Origin: Bacteriovoracaceae bacterium
GTDB lineage: Bacteria > Bdellovibrionota > Bacteriovoracia > Bacteriovoracales > Bacteriovoracaceae
DNA: 64,000 nt
Assembly (NCBI GenBank): GCA_024711325.1
Contig: JANJTC010000005.1
Location: forward strand, 1,116,001-1,180,000
Reading direction: 5' to 3'
This document shows positions 1 to 8,053 of this stretch, one piece after another (positions within the stretch are counted from its first letter, which is position 1; every line of letters begins with the position of its first letter). A model generated the notes under the pieces. That model saw only the letters and a program-made list of their open reading frames with translations, searched no databases and was not told the origin of the DNA. A program made the position numbers and the translations under genes.

Positions 1-1215
1 TGATAAGGCCATATGCCATTTCTGCATCATCAGGAAGCTAATGGCATAGTTGATAAAAAAGAAAAAGCCCTCAAAGAACAGAGCAAAACTCATAAGCCCG
101 ATTAAAAATTTAAATACGGCAGTGAAAGCGGTTAGAACTCCTGCCCATGTTGCGGCCACAAAAAGGCTTCTTCTTTCTTCGGGCGTTGTAGCAATATAGT
201 GCTCACCTTTTTCACCTGCACGTTCAACGATTTTTCTCGTTAACATATGCAGGTTTTCTTTGATGTAAGTTTTCACTCCAAGGCTTTTGATCTCATCCCG
301 AATGAGTCGTCCCATGAATTGACCCAGAATGAGTGGCTGGGCCTCTTTACCGTAATCCTTCCCCAGATATATCAGCATCTCAAGCCGGTCAAGAATGGAG
401 TCGATCTTTTCCAGTTTGAATATCAAATCAACAGAAACTCCAGAAGACTCAATATTGTTTCTGACTTCTCTCAAATCCAGACGGGATTGTGAAATTTCTT
501 GCAAGATTTTATCTGCTAACCCACCAGCATTGATGGTGGTGTTTAGTCGTAAAAAGCTGGAATCTGTTAATCGTTTCCCAATCAGACGACGCCGAATATC
601 TTTGGTAGTTCCAAGTGTTGCGATTTGAGCTCCAAGAATAATCATGGCCTCGGCCCGATCCGTCCTTAGACATTCAAATGAAATTGAATATTTTTCTGTG
701 AAATTCAAAAAAGAGGGGAGTAATGTTTTGAAAGAGGACTCTAGCCAGGCGGCATCTTCTTCTTCGGTAAAAAGGATTTTGAATATTTCTGATAAGTCCT
801 GTTCTGAATAAGTATCTGGTAAAATCCTTTGTACCAGGCGATTGGTCACTTCATTGAAAAAGCCGATGTTCTCCGAGATTCCGGTTAAGCAGTAGAGACT
901 TACTGCCCCCCCGGGGACAATGAGTTCCTGAAGTGTGGTGGCCAGTAATTGGGCCTCTGTTGGATGACGTTCTAAAAACTGAAAGACGAATTTAATTCTT
1001 ATGTTTCGTGATTGCACAAAGTCAGGCACCTCATCCGTTCCTTGAGGTTTTACTGGTAAGCGAATCCAGTCCATGATTTTGCCAAGTGTTGCTATTCTTT
1101 CCTGATATGAATATTTAGAATCAAGTGCGGCCAAGAGAGTGGCCAGGTCCGACTGGACCAGTTCTGGATTTAAGGCGTACTTTAACTGTTTGATGATCTT
1201 AAGCAGATAGTGTTC
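1..1215 (-). CDS. Gcr-family ('site-specific recombinase', PF10136-type) membrane protein, partial
   Basis: The minus strand is open from about 1215 to the left edge, so the C-terminal part is missing. The translation matches the PF10136 'site-specific recombinase' (Gcr) pattern. It has an N-terminal WIRLP stretch, an EDAAWLE motif, and then GEHYIATTPEERRSLF followed by a hydrophobic segment and FEGFFFFINYAMSF-like membrane sequence near the edge. The family is named for a gonococcal recombinase, but members look like polytopic membrane proteins and the recombinase role is doubtful. An in-frame stop lies at 1216-1218. The first ATG (1074) falls inside the conserved region, so the true start is probably a rare codon such as CTG at 1206, which follows AGGA, or TTG at 1134. 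Family assignment is fairly sure; the start is not. Confidence 0.7.
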
Positions 1216-1336
1216 CTATTCTGATGATTTGAGTCGGAATTATTGTCTAAACTACACTAAATGTTAACGAATTCAAAACAAGATGCCCAGCCTCAATTAT
1301 GTTTACAAGAATTCAACAGCTGTTAAGCTTTTATTT

Positions 1337-2302
1337 ATGAGTAAATTTATTTTCTTATTTTTGATGCTTGCGTCACATGTTTTCGCTTCGGACTTTTATT
1401 CTCGTGTCTACGTGGCCAAGAATGATACTTCCATTGGGGCGATCTTTGAAGAGATTAAAACGCCCCTTCATGAGAGAGAGGAGATTTTAAGACTTAATCC
1501 ACAATTGGAGCGTCTTGATGTCATCCCGGCGGGTACGATTATCAATCTGTCGCTTTATAGAAGTAAAAATACAGTTGCTCATTCACTGAAAAAAATAAAG
1601 ATGGAAAAGTATAGGGAAGAAAAAAATGGGCTTACTTTTAGTCCCCTTTTTGCCCTTAAAAATTTCAAAACCGGACTTAATAATGACTCCGAAATTTCAA
1701 CTTCTGCCCGTGCATACGGCATAGGGGTGAGCTTTGAAATCCCTCAGAACCCTTCCTTCTCTTTAGGCCTTTACTCACAGTTGATGAACGTTGAATTTAC
1801 CAATGTGAGAATTAAGCAACAAACCGGGAATGATAAGATGGCAGGTCCTGATGAAAATCAGATCAATTACGATCTAGGCATCAAGGGAACTTTCAATAAA
1901 ACAAACTACTTCAATAGTTTTGGTCTCTCACTCTCACGAAAAGTGGATCATCAGTATTACTTTTCAAAAAGTAAAAATTTCTTCACTAACAATATTGAAG
2001 CTTACACGGAAGTCAGTCGATTTTCTGGCTGGTGGCTTGGAGCAGAATTTAATCAAAGCCTTCCTTTTTATCGTTTGCCACTGGAAGCTGGTCTAACTTA
2101 TGGATTTATTCTGGATGGTGATATCACTTCTGAGGAGAGTTCCAGTGTAAGAAGTCTTAATGGATCCCAGGCAGGCGTTTCTGTGAATTGGAAATTATCT
2201 GATACGAAATCGTTTGGCGTGACTTATCAGAGCTTTTCTTATCGCTCAGAGTACTCTTCAGATGGGAGCAGCGTAGGGTTATTCGGAAATTTCAAAATAT
2301 AA
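1337..2302 (+). CDS. LysM-like N-terminal domain plus outer-membrane beta-barrel protein
   Basis: I chose the ATG at 1337 because it gives a clean signal peptide (MSKFIFLFLMLASHVFA, cut before SDFYS). An in-frame ATG at 1283 would add 18 polar residues. No strong ribosome site is visible. After the signal, about 50 residues resemble a FimV/LysM-type module (Y-x-V, DTSIGAIF, ILRLNPQL, IPAGTIINL). The rest alternates polar and aromatic residues (YGIGVSFEI, SFSLGLYSQL, GWWLGAEF, AGVSVNWKL) and ends in GLFGNFKI, typical of an outer-membrane barrel. A likely role is an envelope protein that binds peptidoglycan at its N-terminus and sits in the outer membrane. The exact function is unknown. Confidence 0.7.
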   Translation: MSKFIFLFLMLASHVFASDFYSRVYVAKNDTSIGAIFEEIKTPLHEREEILRLNPQLERLDVIPAGTIINLSLYRSKNTVAHSLKKIKMEKYREEKNGLTFSPLFALKNFKTGLNNDSEISTSARAYGIGVSFEIPQNPSFSLGLYSQLMNVEFTNVRIKQQTGNDKMAGPDENQINYDLGIKGTFNKTNYFNSFGLSLSRKVDHQYYFSKSKNFFTNNIEAYTEVSRFSGWWLGAEFNQSLPFYRLPLEAGLTYGFILDGDITSEESSSVRSLNGSQAGVSVNWKLSDTKSFGVTYQSFSYRSEYSSDGSSVGLFGNFKI

Positions 2303-2308
2303 TGTGTG

Positions 2309-2905
2309 CTATTGTTCAGAAGCTTGATTATTTGATTGTGATTTTTTTCCGCTATGAGGGATCTCTTTAATCTGGCGGTCACTATCCTCATAGATGGCCT
2401 CTTTCTGACAGTACTCCGTGAATTTATGTTCCTTGAGGGCAGCTTTTAAAACTTTTTTAAAACTTCCTTTACCTCCAAAAAAACCTGGTTTAAGAATCTG
2501 GTTATCAGGACATAATGACCCGTCCTCCATTAAGACTTTCAACATGGAACGTAGATCTTCATAATCCTCACTTTTTATTTTGCAGTTTTTCTCAATCGAA
2601 CCTTGCAAGGTCTCAAGCCATTCCTTCCTATGATTTTTCCTTTGATAGATTTGGGTACTAGGACCCCACTTAATGGATTCAAGAAAGTCCCGCACCCAAT
2701 TCTCCACGTGACCGGCCACTTTTATCCCGGGATCATAGCTTAACTGGCCACCTACCTGAAAAAACTGACCCCCCACGTGGACATAATAGGCGCCTTCTTC
2801 ATCAATTTTCTTTTGTTCAGCTTCATATAATGGCCAACAGGAAACTGCATGAGTGGATGTCGCTACAAAAGAAGTCAAAAGGAGAAATACAATCTTTGCT
2901 TTCAT
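2309..2905 (-). CDS. secreted hypothetical protein
   Basis: This 198-residue protein begins with a clear signal peptide (MKAKIVFLLLTSFVATSTHA, cut before VSCWP). The mature part is polar and has four cysteines (CWPLY, NCKIK, LCPDN, YCQKE), which would suit two disulfides in the periplasm or outside the cell. A VGGQFFQVGGQ stretch is a short internal near-repeat. The C-terminus is Lys/Ser/Gln-rich and probably disordered. I recognise no family. It converges with the barrel gene ending at 2302 and diverges from the peptide-binding lipoprotein at 3006. Confidence 0.6.
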   Translation of the reverse strand: MKAKIVFLLLTSFVATSTHAVSCWPLYEAEQKKIDEEGAYYVHVGGQFFQVGGQLSYDPGIKVAGHVENWVRDFLESIKWGPSTQIYQRKNHRKEWLETLQGSIEKNCKIKSEDYEDLRSMLKVLMEDGSLCPDNQILKPGFFGGKGSFKKVLKAALKEHKFTEYCQKEAIYEDSDRQIKEIPHSGKKSQSNNQASEQ

Positions 2906-2975
2906 AGCATTCTTGTCGGAAATTAAAGGAAAAACCTTGAGTCTTGTTCAAGTTCTTGTATTTCTATCTCTTTTT

Positions 2976-2994
2976 AGCAATGATAACCATTCTA
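2976..2994 (+). promoter_or_regulatory. possible Fur-like box before the peptide-binding lipoprotein
   Basis: AATGATAACCATT (2979-2991) matches 12 of 13 central positions of the classical Fur box; over 19 positions about 13 agree. It lies between the divergent genes and touches the ribosome site of the gene at 3006. This is a motif match by eye only. Confidence 0.25.
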
Positions 2995-3005
2995 AGGAGT
3001 TTTTT

Positions 3006-4742
3006 ATGAAGTTAGTGTTCTTACTCAATTTATTGGTGCTGTCATTTTTTATTCTTTCCTGTACCAAGCAGAAGGATTCGACCATCAAGGAATTAAACCT
3101 TATGTCGCCTTCAAAAATCGCCGGTTATGATCCCATTCAGGCATCTGATATGTATCAGACTCTTGAGATTGGTAAAGTGTATGAAGGGTTGTTGGAATTT
3201 CATCCCACTAAAAGACCTTATGAATTACATCCTAATCTTGCTGAGTCCATGCCTGAAATTAGCAAAGATGGTCTAACCTATATCTTTAAAATTAAAAAAG
3301 GTGTCGTCTTTCACGACGATAAGGCATTCCCAAATGGAAAGGGAAGAGAAGTCAAGGCCCAGGATTTTGTTTATTCATTCAAACGGCTGGCCGATCCTAA
3401 GCTCATGAGTAAGGGGTGGTGGCTGTTTGACGATAAGTTAGCAGGTGTAAATGCCTGGCGTGAAAAATACGCTTCTGCTGAAAAGGTAAATTATGACGAA
3501 GTACTGGAAGGTATCAAGGCAATTGATGATTATACTCTTCAGATAAAACTAGCACGCCCATATCCTCAACTCATGTATGCTCTGGCCATGCCATATACTG
3601 TAGTTGTGCCTAAAGAAGCGGTTGATTTTTACGGAACTGAATTTTTAAACCATCCCGTGGGAACTGGACCATTTATCCTTCCGAACTTTGATCAGTCGAA
3701 TAAGATTGTTTATTTAAAGAATCCTACTTACCGTGAAAAGTATTTTCCTTCAGAAGATCCTGTCCTGGCCAAGCAGCGGGTTCCTATGCTTGATAGCATC
3801 GTGGTACATATCATGCTCGAAGCCCAGCCTCGTTGGTTTAATTTTCACAAGGCCAAAGTCGATGTGTTGGAGCTGCCAAAGGATAATTTTGACCAGGCCC
3901 TTAATAAAGATGGCACATTGGTTAAGGACTTGGTTGATAAAGGTGTGACTCTCGATGCTGAGCCTATGCTCGATGTCACTTTCTATGCTTTTAACCATGA
4001 TGATCCGCTCTTTAAGAATAATCCCAAGCTTCGTCAGGCCATGTCACTGGCCTATGACCGAGCGAAATCCAATGAGCTTTTTTATGTAAACACGGGAGTC
4101 ATCGCACACGGTGTGATTCCTCCAGGGCTTGGTGGTTACGATCCTGATTTTAAAAATCCTTACGTTGAATATAATGTTGAAAAGGCCAAGCAACTTCTGA
4201 AAGAGGCCGGTTTCCCCGGTGGTAAAGGTCTTCCGGATATTACAGTCCAGACAACTGTTTCCACTGATTCAAGATTGATGCTGGAATTTTTTATCAAGTG
4301 TATGAGTGATATTGGTATTACTGCTAAACTTGGATCAAACTCATGGCCTGAACTGGTCAATAAGGTCACAAAGAGACAACATCAGATGTATACAATGGCA
4401 TGGCATGGGGATTATCCGGATGCAGAGAATTTCCTTTCTCTTCTTTATTGCCCTAATCAATCGCCAGGTTCGAACGGCTCTAATTATTGCAATCCAAAGT
4501 TTGATGCACTTTTTAAAAAAGCAACTCTGTTGCAGGATTCTCCTGAGCGCTCTAAGCTTTACGCGGAAATTAATAAGATGGTCTCGGAAGATGTTCCATG
4601 GATTTTTGGTTTTCACCGGAAAAAGCAGTACCTCTCGCAGGGATGGGTTAAGAATTTCGAATACACTGAATATTTTCAGCATTTATTTCAGTATCTGGAT
4701 GTAGATTTGAATAAGAAAAAAGAGCTAAGCGCAAAATTTTAA
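3006..4742 (+). CDS. peptide ABC transporter substrate-binding lipoprotein (OppA/DppA family)
   Basis: Family 5 extracellular solute-binding protein of 578 residues. The ATG at 3006 is preceded by AAGGAGT at 2994-3000. The start gives a lipoprotein signal with lipobox FILSC (Cys at about residue 22), so the protein is probably anchored in the inner or outer membrane facing the periplasm. Family hallmarks are visible: VYEGLLEFHP near the N-terminus, YIFKIKKGVVFHDD, VKAQDFVYSFKRLADP, HPVGTGPF, LRQAMSLAYDR and the late GDYPDAENFLSLLYCPN. Oligopeptide uptake fits a proteolytic predator or scavenger. No permease or ATPase genes are beside it, so it must work with a transporter encoded elsewhere or act as an orphan receptor. 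Confidence 0.9.
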   Translation: MKLVFLLNLLVLSFFILSCTKQKDSTIKELNLMSPSKIAGYDPIQASDMYQTLEIGKVYEGLLEFHPTKRPYELHPNLAESMPEISKDGLTYIFKIKKGVVFHDDKAFPNGKGREVKAQDFVYSFKRLADPKLMSKGWWLFDDKLAGVNAWREKYASAEKVNYDEVLEGIKAIDDYTLQIKLARPYPQLMYALAMPYTVVVPKEAVDFYGTEFLNHPVGTGPFILPNFDQSNKIVYLKNPTYREKYFPSEDPVLAKQRVPMLDSIVVHIMLEAQPRWFNFHKAKVDVLELPKDNFDQALNKDGTLVKDLVDKGVTLDAEPMLDVTFYAFNHDDPLFKNNPKLRQAMSLAYDRAKSNELFYVNTGVIAHGVIPPGLGGYDPDFKNPYVEYNVEKAKQLLKEAGFPGGKGLPDITVQTTVSTDSRLMLEFFIKCMSDIGITAKLGSNSWPELVNKVTKRQHQMYTMAWHGDYPDAENFLSLLYCPNQSPGSNGSNYCNPKFDALFKKATLLQDSPERSKLYAEINKMVSEDVPWIFGFHRKKQYLSQGWVKNFEYTEYFQHLFQYLDVDLNKKKELSAKF

Positions 4743-4751
4743 GCAAGAAGA

Positions 4752-4780
4752 AGTAAAGGCCCGCAAGGGCCTTTACTTTT
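4752..4780. terminator. bidirectional terminator hairpin
   Basis: A perfect 11-bp stem (4752-4762 with 4767-4777, loop GCAA) is followed by TTTT on the plus strand. It lies between the convergent ends at 4742 and 4793 and probably serves at least the plus-strand gene. Confidence 0.8.
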
Positions 4781-4792
4781 AGAAATCCAGAC

Positions 4793-5254
4793 TTAGTTAC
4801 AAGCAGGAATTGTAAGAGATCTGGTCTCAATCAACTTCCTGAAACGCTCGCCACGTCTTGTATGTACATCATAGACTCCGTAAGTATAAGAAAGCGGAAT
4901 TGTTTTAATAATGTTTTCATAACGTGAGCACTGATTTTCTGAGCGCCGACCTTCCCACCGAGTACAACGCTGGGCCGTATAGCTGATAGGTCTGGATAAA
5001 ACTTCTGAACTTTGAGCATTACAAACAGTTTCGAAATAACCTTCTGATCGACGTGGTCCTGTTGAAACCCAAAATCGGGAAGAATCCGAGCAAAATGTGA
5101 TTTCTTCTTTGGTCACTAACTGATCGCCTTGAACACAAACTTCCGTTGCAGCAACCTTGGCCAGTCCGAAGTTAATCGTAGGCATGTCGATTTCAACTTT
5201 TGCCAGGGCCAGGGTTGAAGTGAAAATAGAAATGAACAGGATAGCATTTTTCAT
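4793..5254 (-). CDS. secreted cysteine-rich hypothetical protein
   Basis: The protein has 153 residues with signal peptide MKNAILFISIFTSTLALA and a mature chain starting KVEID. Six cysteines in the mature part (EVCVQGD, TFCSDS, VCNAQ, RCTRW, QCSRY, PACN) suggest a small disulfide-stabilised periplasmic or exported protein. It is rich in Arg, Tyr and Ser. The ATG at 5254 follows AAGGAGCC with good spacing. No family is recognised. The region upstream holds three palindromes (5358-5460) that could be operators for this gene. Confidence 0.6.
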   Translation of the reverse strand: MKNAILFISIFTSTLALAKVEIDMPTINFGLAKVAATEVCVQGDQLVTKEEITFCSDSSRFWVSTGPRRSEGYFETVCNAQSSEVLSRPISYTAQRCTRWEGRRSENQCSRYENIIKTIPLSYTYGVYDVHTRRGERFRKLIETRSLTIPACN

Positions 5255-5357
5255 GTGAGGCTCCTTTTATGTTTCTCTTGAAACGTTTTTGTTGTGTGCA
5301 ATTTGGATCAAACTTGCCGGTGTGACAAAGAGAATTGAAAGCGGAATGTCGTTTTAT

Positions 5358-5460
5358 GTTTAGTAAATGTAAACGAAAGTGTTAAGGATAGGTTAAGGCA
5401 AGAGATGAAAATGGGAATGATCTTTAACTTACTGTAAGTCGCGTTTACTGTTTGTAAACG
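5358..5460. promoter_or_regulatory. cluster of palindromes upstream of the secreted protein gene
   Basis: Three inverted repeats lie in this gap: GTTTAGTAAATGTAAAC (5358-5374), ACTTACTGTAAGT (5427-5439) and CGTTTACTGTTTGTAAACG (5442-5460). The first and third share the pattern GTTTA-n7-TAAAC and start 85 bp apart. They lie 104 to 206 bp upstream of the ATG at 5254. They could be paired binding sites for a regulator. None has a T-run that would make it an obvious terminator. Confidence 0.4.
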
Positions 5461-5479
5461 GGACTTAAGTTTTTATTTA

Positions 5480-6519
5480 AAACTGCCCCCTTATATTGGT
5501 GTTAATTTCCTTGAAAGCAGTAGTTCATTATAAAAATACATAAAGACATCCAGGTGATCTTTTAGCCTTTCAGGATCCTTGGTCGTGCACCAGGTTTTCC
5601 GAATCAGGCGATTCACATTTGCTCTTAAAACTGCACAGGTATGATTTACGATGAATAGTGGATCGAAATGAACTTTTTTAAGCTCGCCTTGTCCCGCAAC
5701 GCAGGCCCTTTCACTTTTAAATGTCAGATGTTTCGCTCTTGGCAAATAGGCCCAAACAAATCCAGGGTAACGTTGATGCTGATCTGTTTTCACCACGACT
5801 TCAGTTGATACTATCGGTGAAATTATCTGAAACACTCTTGTGAGACCATTAAAGTGCTCATCTTTTCGTTCACCGTATTTTTTAACTGCAAGCTTTGAAA
5901 GATGTCCAAACGCCGGAATTTGCGAGACTTCAAGGGCCAGAATTCTCCGACGATCCTCATCCACAGCAACCGTCACACTGAGCGGTTTGAGTTTTGAATT
6001 TTCTTTTGTGATGAGGTCATCAAGTTGTATGTTGTGAATTCGACCTTTAAACCATTCAAGTTTTTTTTGATTAAGTTTTCGGCATCTTCTGGCGAGGTAA
6101 GGGAGTTTTCTTTCGACCGTTTTTTTATCGACACCAAGGTAAAGGGCCGATCTCCTCATTGAAACGCCAGAGGCCAGAAGTTTCAAAAGTGGGAAATTAA
6201 CTCTTCTTCGCTTTTGGCAGTAGGCTTCTGAAAAGGTGGCATTTGAAAAGCGCATTCCGCAAGTTTTACAACGAAAACGTTGAATGATTTTTGAATCTTC
6301 CTTACGACGGAAAGATCCATCGCGGATAAATTTTTTGGGAAATGCGCAGTTGGAGTTAGGGCAATTTTTTTTCATGCCTCAGATAGTGCAAAAAGAGATC
6401 CTACTTATAAAACTTTAACCATTTGAAGTTTAAGGCCTTATAATGCACCCGGGAAAATAAATGATACCCCCTTATTAGTTAACAACTATCAACCCAACAC
6501 CAATTAAGTAGGGCAGTTT
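5480..6519 (-). mobile_element. IS1-like insertion sequence, 1,040 bp
   Basis: Two terminal inverted repeats bracket one transposase gene. The left end AAACTGCCCCCTTATATTGG (5480-5499) aligns with the complement of the right end, AAACTGCCCTACTTAATTGG (6519-6500), with only a few differences, and both continue GTGTT. I could not find a convincing direct repeat in the flanks, so the target duplication may have decayed. The left repeat contains the transposase stop codon. The right end lies 4 bp from the stop codon of the regulator gene at 6524. Confidence 0.8.
5491..6375 (-). CDS. IS1-like transposase with N-terminal zinc ribbon
   Basis: The 294-residue protein opens with a zinc-ribbon pattern (CPNSNC and CKTCG), followed by a helix-turn-helix-like stretch (GVSMRRSALYLGVDKKTVERKL) and a DDE-type core. 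Candidate catalytic aspartates are in QLDDL, VDEDRR and VKTDQHQRYP. The C-terminal segment (LRANVNRLIRKTWCTTKD) matches the IS1 family end, where the usual pattern is N-x3-LR-x4-RL-x-R. I could not place the final catalytic glutamate with certainty; the equivalent position seems to hold Asn (VNHTC). The gene sits inside the inverted repeats at 5480 and 6519, so it is probably the element's only gene. Activity is not established. Confidence 0.85.
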   Translation of the reverse strand: MKKNCPNSNCAFPKKFIRDGSFRRKEDSKIIQRFRCKTCGMRFSNATFSEAYCQKRRRVNFPLLKLLASGVSMRRSALYLGVDKKTVERKLPYLARRCRKLNQKKLEWFKGRIHNIQLDDLITKENSKLKPLSVTVAVDEDRRRILALEVSQIPAFGHLSKLAVKKYGERKDEHFNGLTRVFQIISPIVSTEVVVKTDQHQRYPGFVWAYLPRAKHLTFKSERACVAGQGELKKVHFDPLFIVNHTCAVLRANVNRLIRKTWCTTKDPERLKDHLDVFMYFYNELLLSRKLTPI

Positions 6520-6523
6520 AGGT

Positions 6524-7693
6524 TTATTTTATATTAGGCATCAGTCGAGTAGGTGAGCAGCTGACTGTAATCTCCGTCAGTGCTTCATGATGTTCACGGC
6601 GCTCAATCCATAAACGATCATAACTGACCATTTTGACTTTTAGAGATAATTTGTTCCTAGACGTCATTCTGTATCTCTCACGACAAGCACTATAGGCCTT
6701 ATCTTTTAGATCATTCCAATCAGTTGATTCAGATTTTTCATACAGCTTTTTAACCTGCTCTTCCAGCTGCTCACGTCCCTGATCACCTACGAGCCTCATC
6801 TTCATGACAGAAGAACCTCCACCTTCAACTCCTCCCATTGGAGAGGAGCCGCCACCTTCAACTCCGCCAGCAAGGGCATTCAGGGAAAGGAGGGACATAA
6901 AAACCAGACCAAGCATAGGGCCTTTAACCATTCCACTTAAAACCTGGAAGATCATTCTCTTACCGCCTTGGGAACGAGGTCGTTCATGGGCCTTAAGGAT
7001 CTCTCCGGCCTCTTTCATTGTCTGTTGCAATAGCTTTTGGAGCTTCTCCTGTCCTTCATGATCAACATCATCCATGATAAACTGAAAACGGCCATCCCAA
7101 TTTCCTGAGTCGAACTTATCTCTTTGATCATCAAAAATGGTTTTCATGAAATTGAAAGAAGATCGTTTAGTTAAAACAGAACGGGAATTGGCAGCAATTA
7201 ACACGTCTTTCTTTTGCTCAACAAGACCGGCATTGTTTAAGGCCTCTACCAGCGTAAGTGATTCTTTTCCGTAATTTTTTTCAATCGAATAGTTAGTGAC
7301 ACCTTTCTCTGAATTTACCACATCAAGATAAATATTCATCAAGGTGAGATTATATTCAAAACGGTCACATAAGCTTTGAGTGTGTTTAAGTTTTTGTAAT
7401 TCGTCCCGGACGCTATTTTCCAGCTCTTCGTATTCATCTGAATGTTGTGCCAGATGTCCCAGCGCCCACTGCTTTCTGAGGCCCTGTTCTGTTCCGGTAT
7501 ATTTTAGGATCTTAAGCCCTAAATCAAGTGATGGGGACTTCTTACTGTTTTTAATCAAGGAGAGTTGAGTTTTGGAGACATTGAGTCTCTTGGCAAGACT
7601 CGAGAGGCTTAAACGCGAATTATCAAGAAACCTTTGCAGTTCATTTGCAACCAGATGCTGTGAATCCTGGGCCTCATAAATCATCGCAGGCAC
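6524..7693 (-). CDS. membrane-tethered XRE-type HTH protein with periplasmic C-terminal domain
   Basis: 389 residues with three parts. Residues about 15-75 form an XRE helix-turn-helix (LSLSSLAKRLNVSKTQLSLI). A cytoplasmic helical region follows to about residue 250. One hydrophobic segment (GPMLGLVFMSLLSLNALA) ends in an Ala-x-Ala-like site, and then comes GGVEGGGSS written twice, a flexible linker. The last 100 residues contain two cysteines (YSACRERY, VSCSP) and would lie in the periplasm. This design suggests a one-component regulator or anti-sigma-like sensor that carries an envelope signal to DNA. The start overlaps the preceding small gene by 13 bp, so the two are probably one operon. 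The stop is 4 bp from the insertion sequence. Confidence 0.65.
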   Translation of the reverse strand: MPAMIYEAQDSQHLVANELQRFLDNSRLSLSSLAKRLNVSKTQLSLIKNSKKSPSLDLGLKILKYTGTEQGLRKQWALGHLAQHSDEYEELENSVRDELQKLKHTQSLCDRFEYNLTLMNIYLDVVNSEKGVTNYSIEKNYGKESLTLVEALNNAGLVEQKKDVLIAANSRSVLTKRSSFNFMKTIFDDQRDKFDSGNWDGRFQFIMDDVDHEGQEKLQKLLQQTMKEAGEILKAHERPRSQGGKRMIFQVLSGMVKGPMLGLVFMSLLSLNALAGGVEGGGSSPMGGVEGGGSSVMKMRLVGDQGREQLEEQVKKLYEKSESTDWNDLKDKAYSACRERYRMTSRNKLSLKVKMVSYDRLWIERREHHEALTEITVSCSPTRLMPNIK

Positions 7694-7989
7694 CTGATTT
7701 TAGCGTGAATAATCCCTTTGAGATTCTGATCTTTATTGGTTTCTAAGCGCACAGTCGTCGGTCTCAGTAGGCCGATGAAGTTATCGCATCTTTTTTTTAG
7801 TTTACCGAAGGTCTCACTCTTATAATTGTTTAACTCATCTTCAAGAACAAAAGCTGCTTCTAAGGCATCTTCTTCATTTTGGTATGATTGCTCAGTCGCC
7901 ATGGTTACAGTGTGCACTTCTGTATCTGTTAGTTTTACGGCGTGCACATTGAATGCGAAGATGAATAGAATAATAAGAGTAATTTTCAT
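7681..7989 (-). CDS. small secreted protein, operon partner of the tethered HTH protein
   Basis: 102 residues with signal peptide MKITLIILFIFAFNVHA. The mature part is mostly helical in character (NEEDALEAAFVLEDELNNY) and has a Cys pair (KKRCDNF and the C-terminal IRCLR). The spacing of this Cys pair resembles the C-terminal domain of the next gene, so the two may share a fold. Its stop overlaps the start of the HTH gene, which suggests translational coupling and a shared envelope-sensing job. Function unknown. Confidence 0.6.
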   Translation of the reverse strand: MKITLIILFIFAFNVHAVKLTDTEVHTVTMATEQSYQNEEDALEAAFVLEDELNNYKSETFGKLKKRCDNFIGLLRPTTVRLETNKDQNLKGIIHAKIRCLR

Positions 7990-8053
7990 GTCCGGACTAT
8001 ACTCAATATGTCCGCAGGTTCAAGTGAATATGTAAAATTCACAGGCCAGGGAC

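Noticed and set aside
1283..1336. Earlier ATG of the LysM-like/barrel protein
   Set aside because: The added 18 residues are polar and would spoil a clean signal peptide that starts at 1337.
2853..3005. Long N-terminal extension of the peptide-binding protein
   Set aside because: It overlaps the divergent gene and the ATG at 3006 has a strong ribosome site and lipobox.
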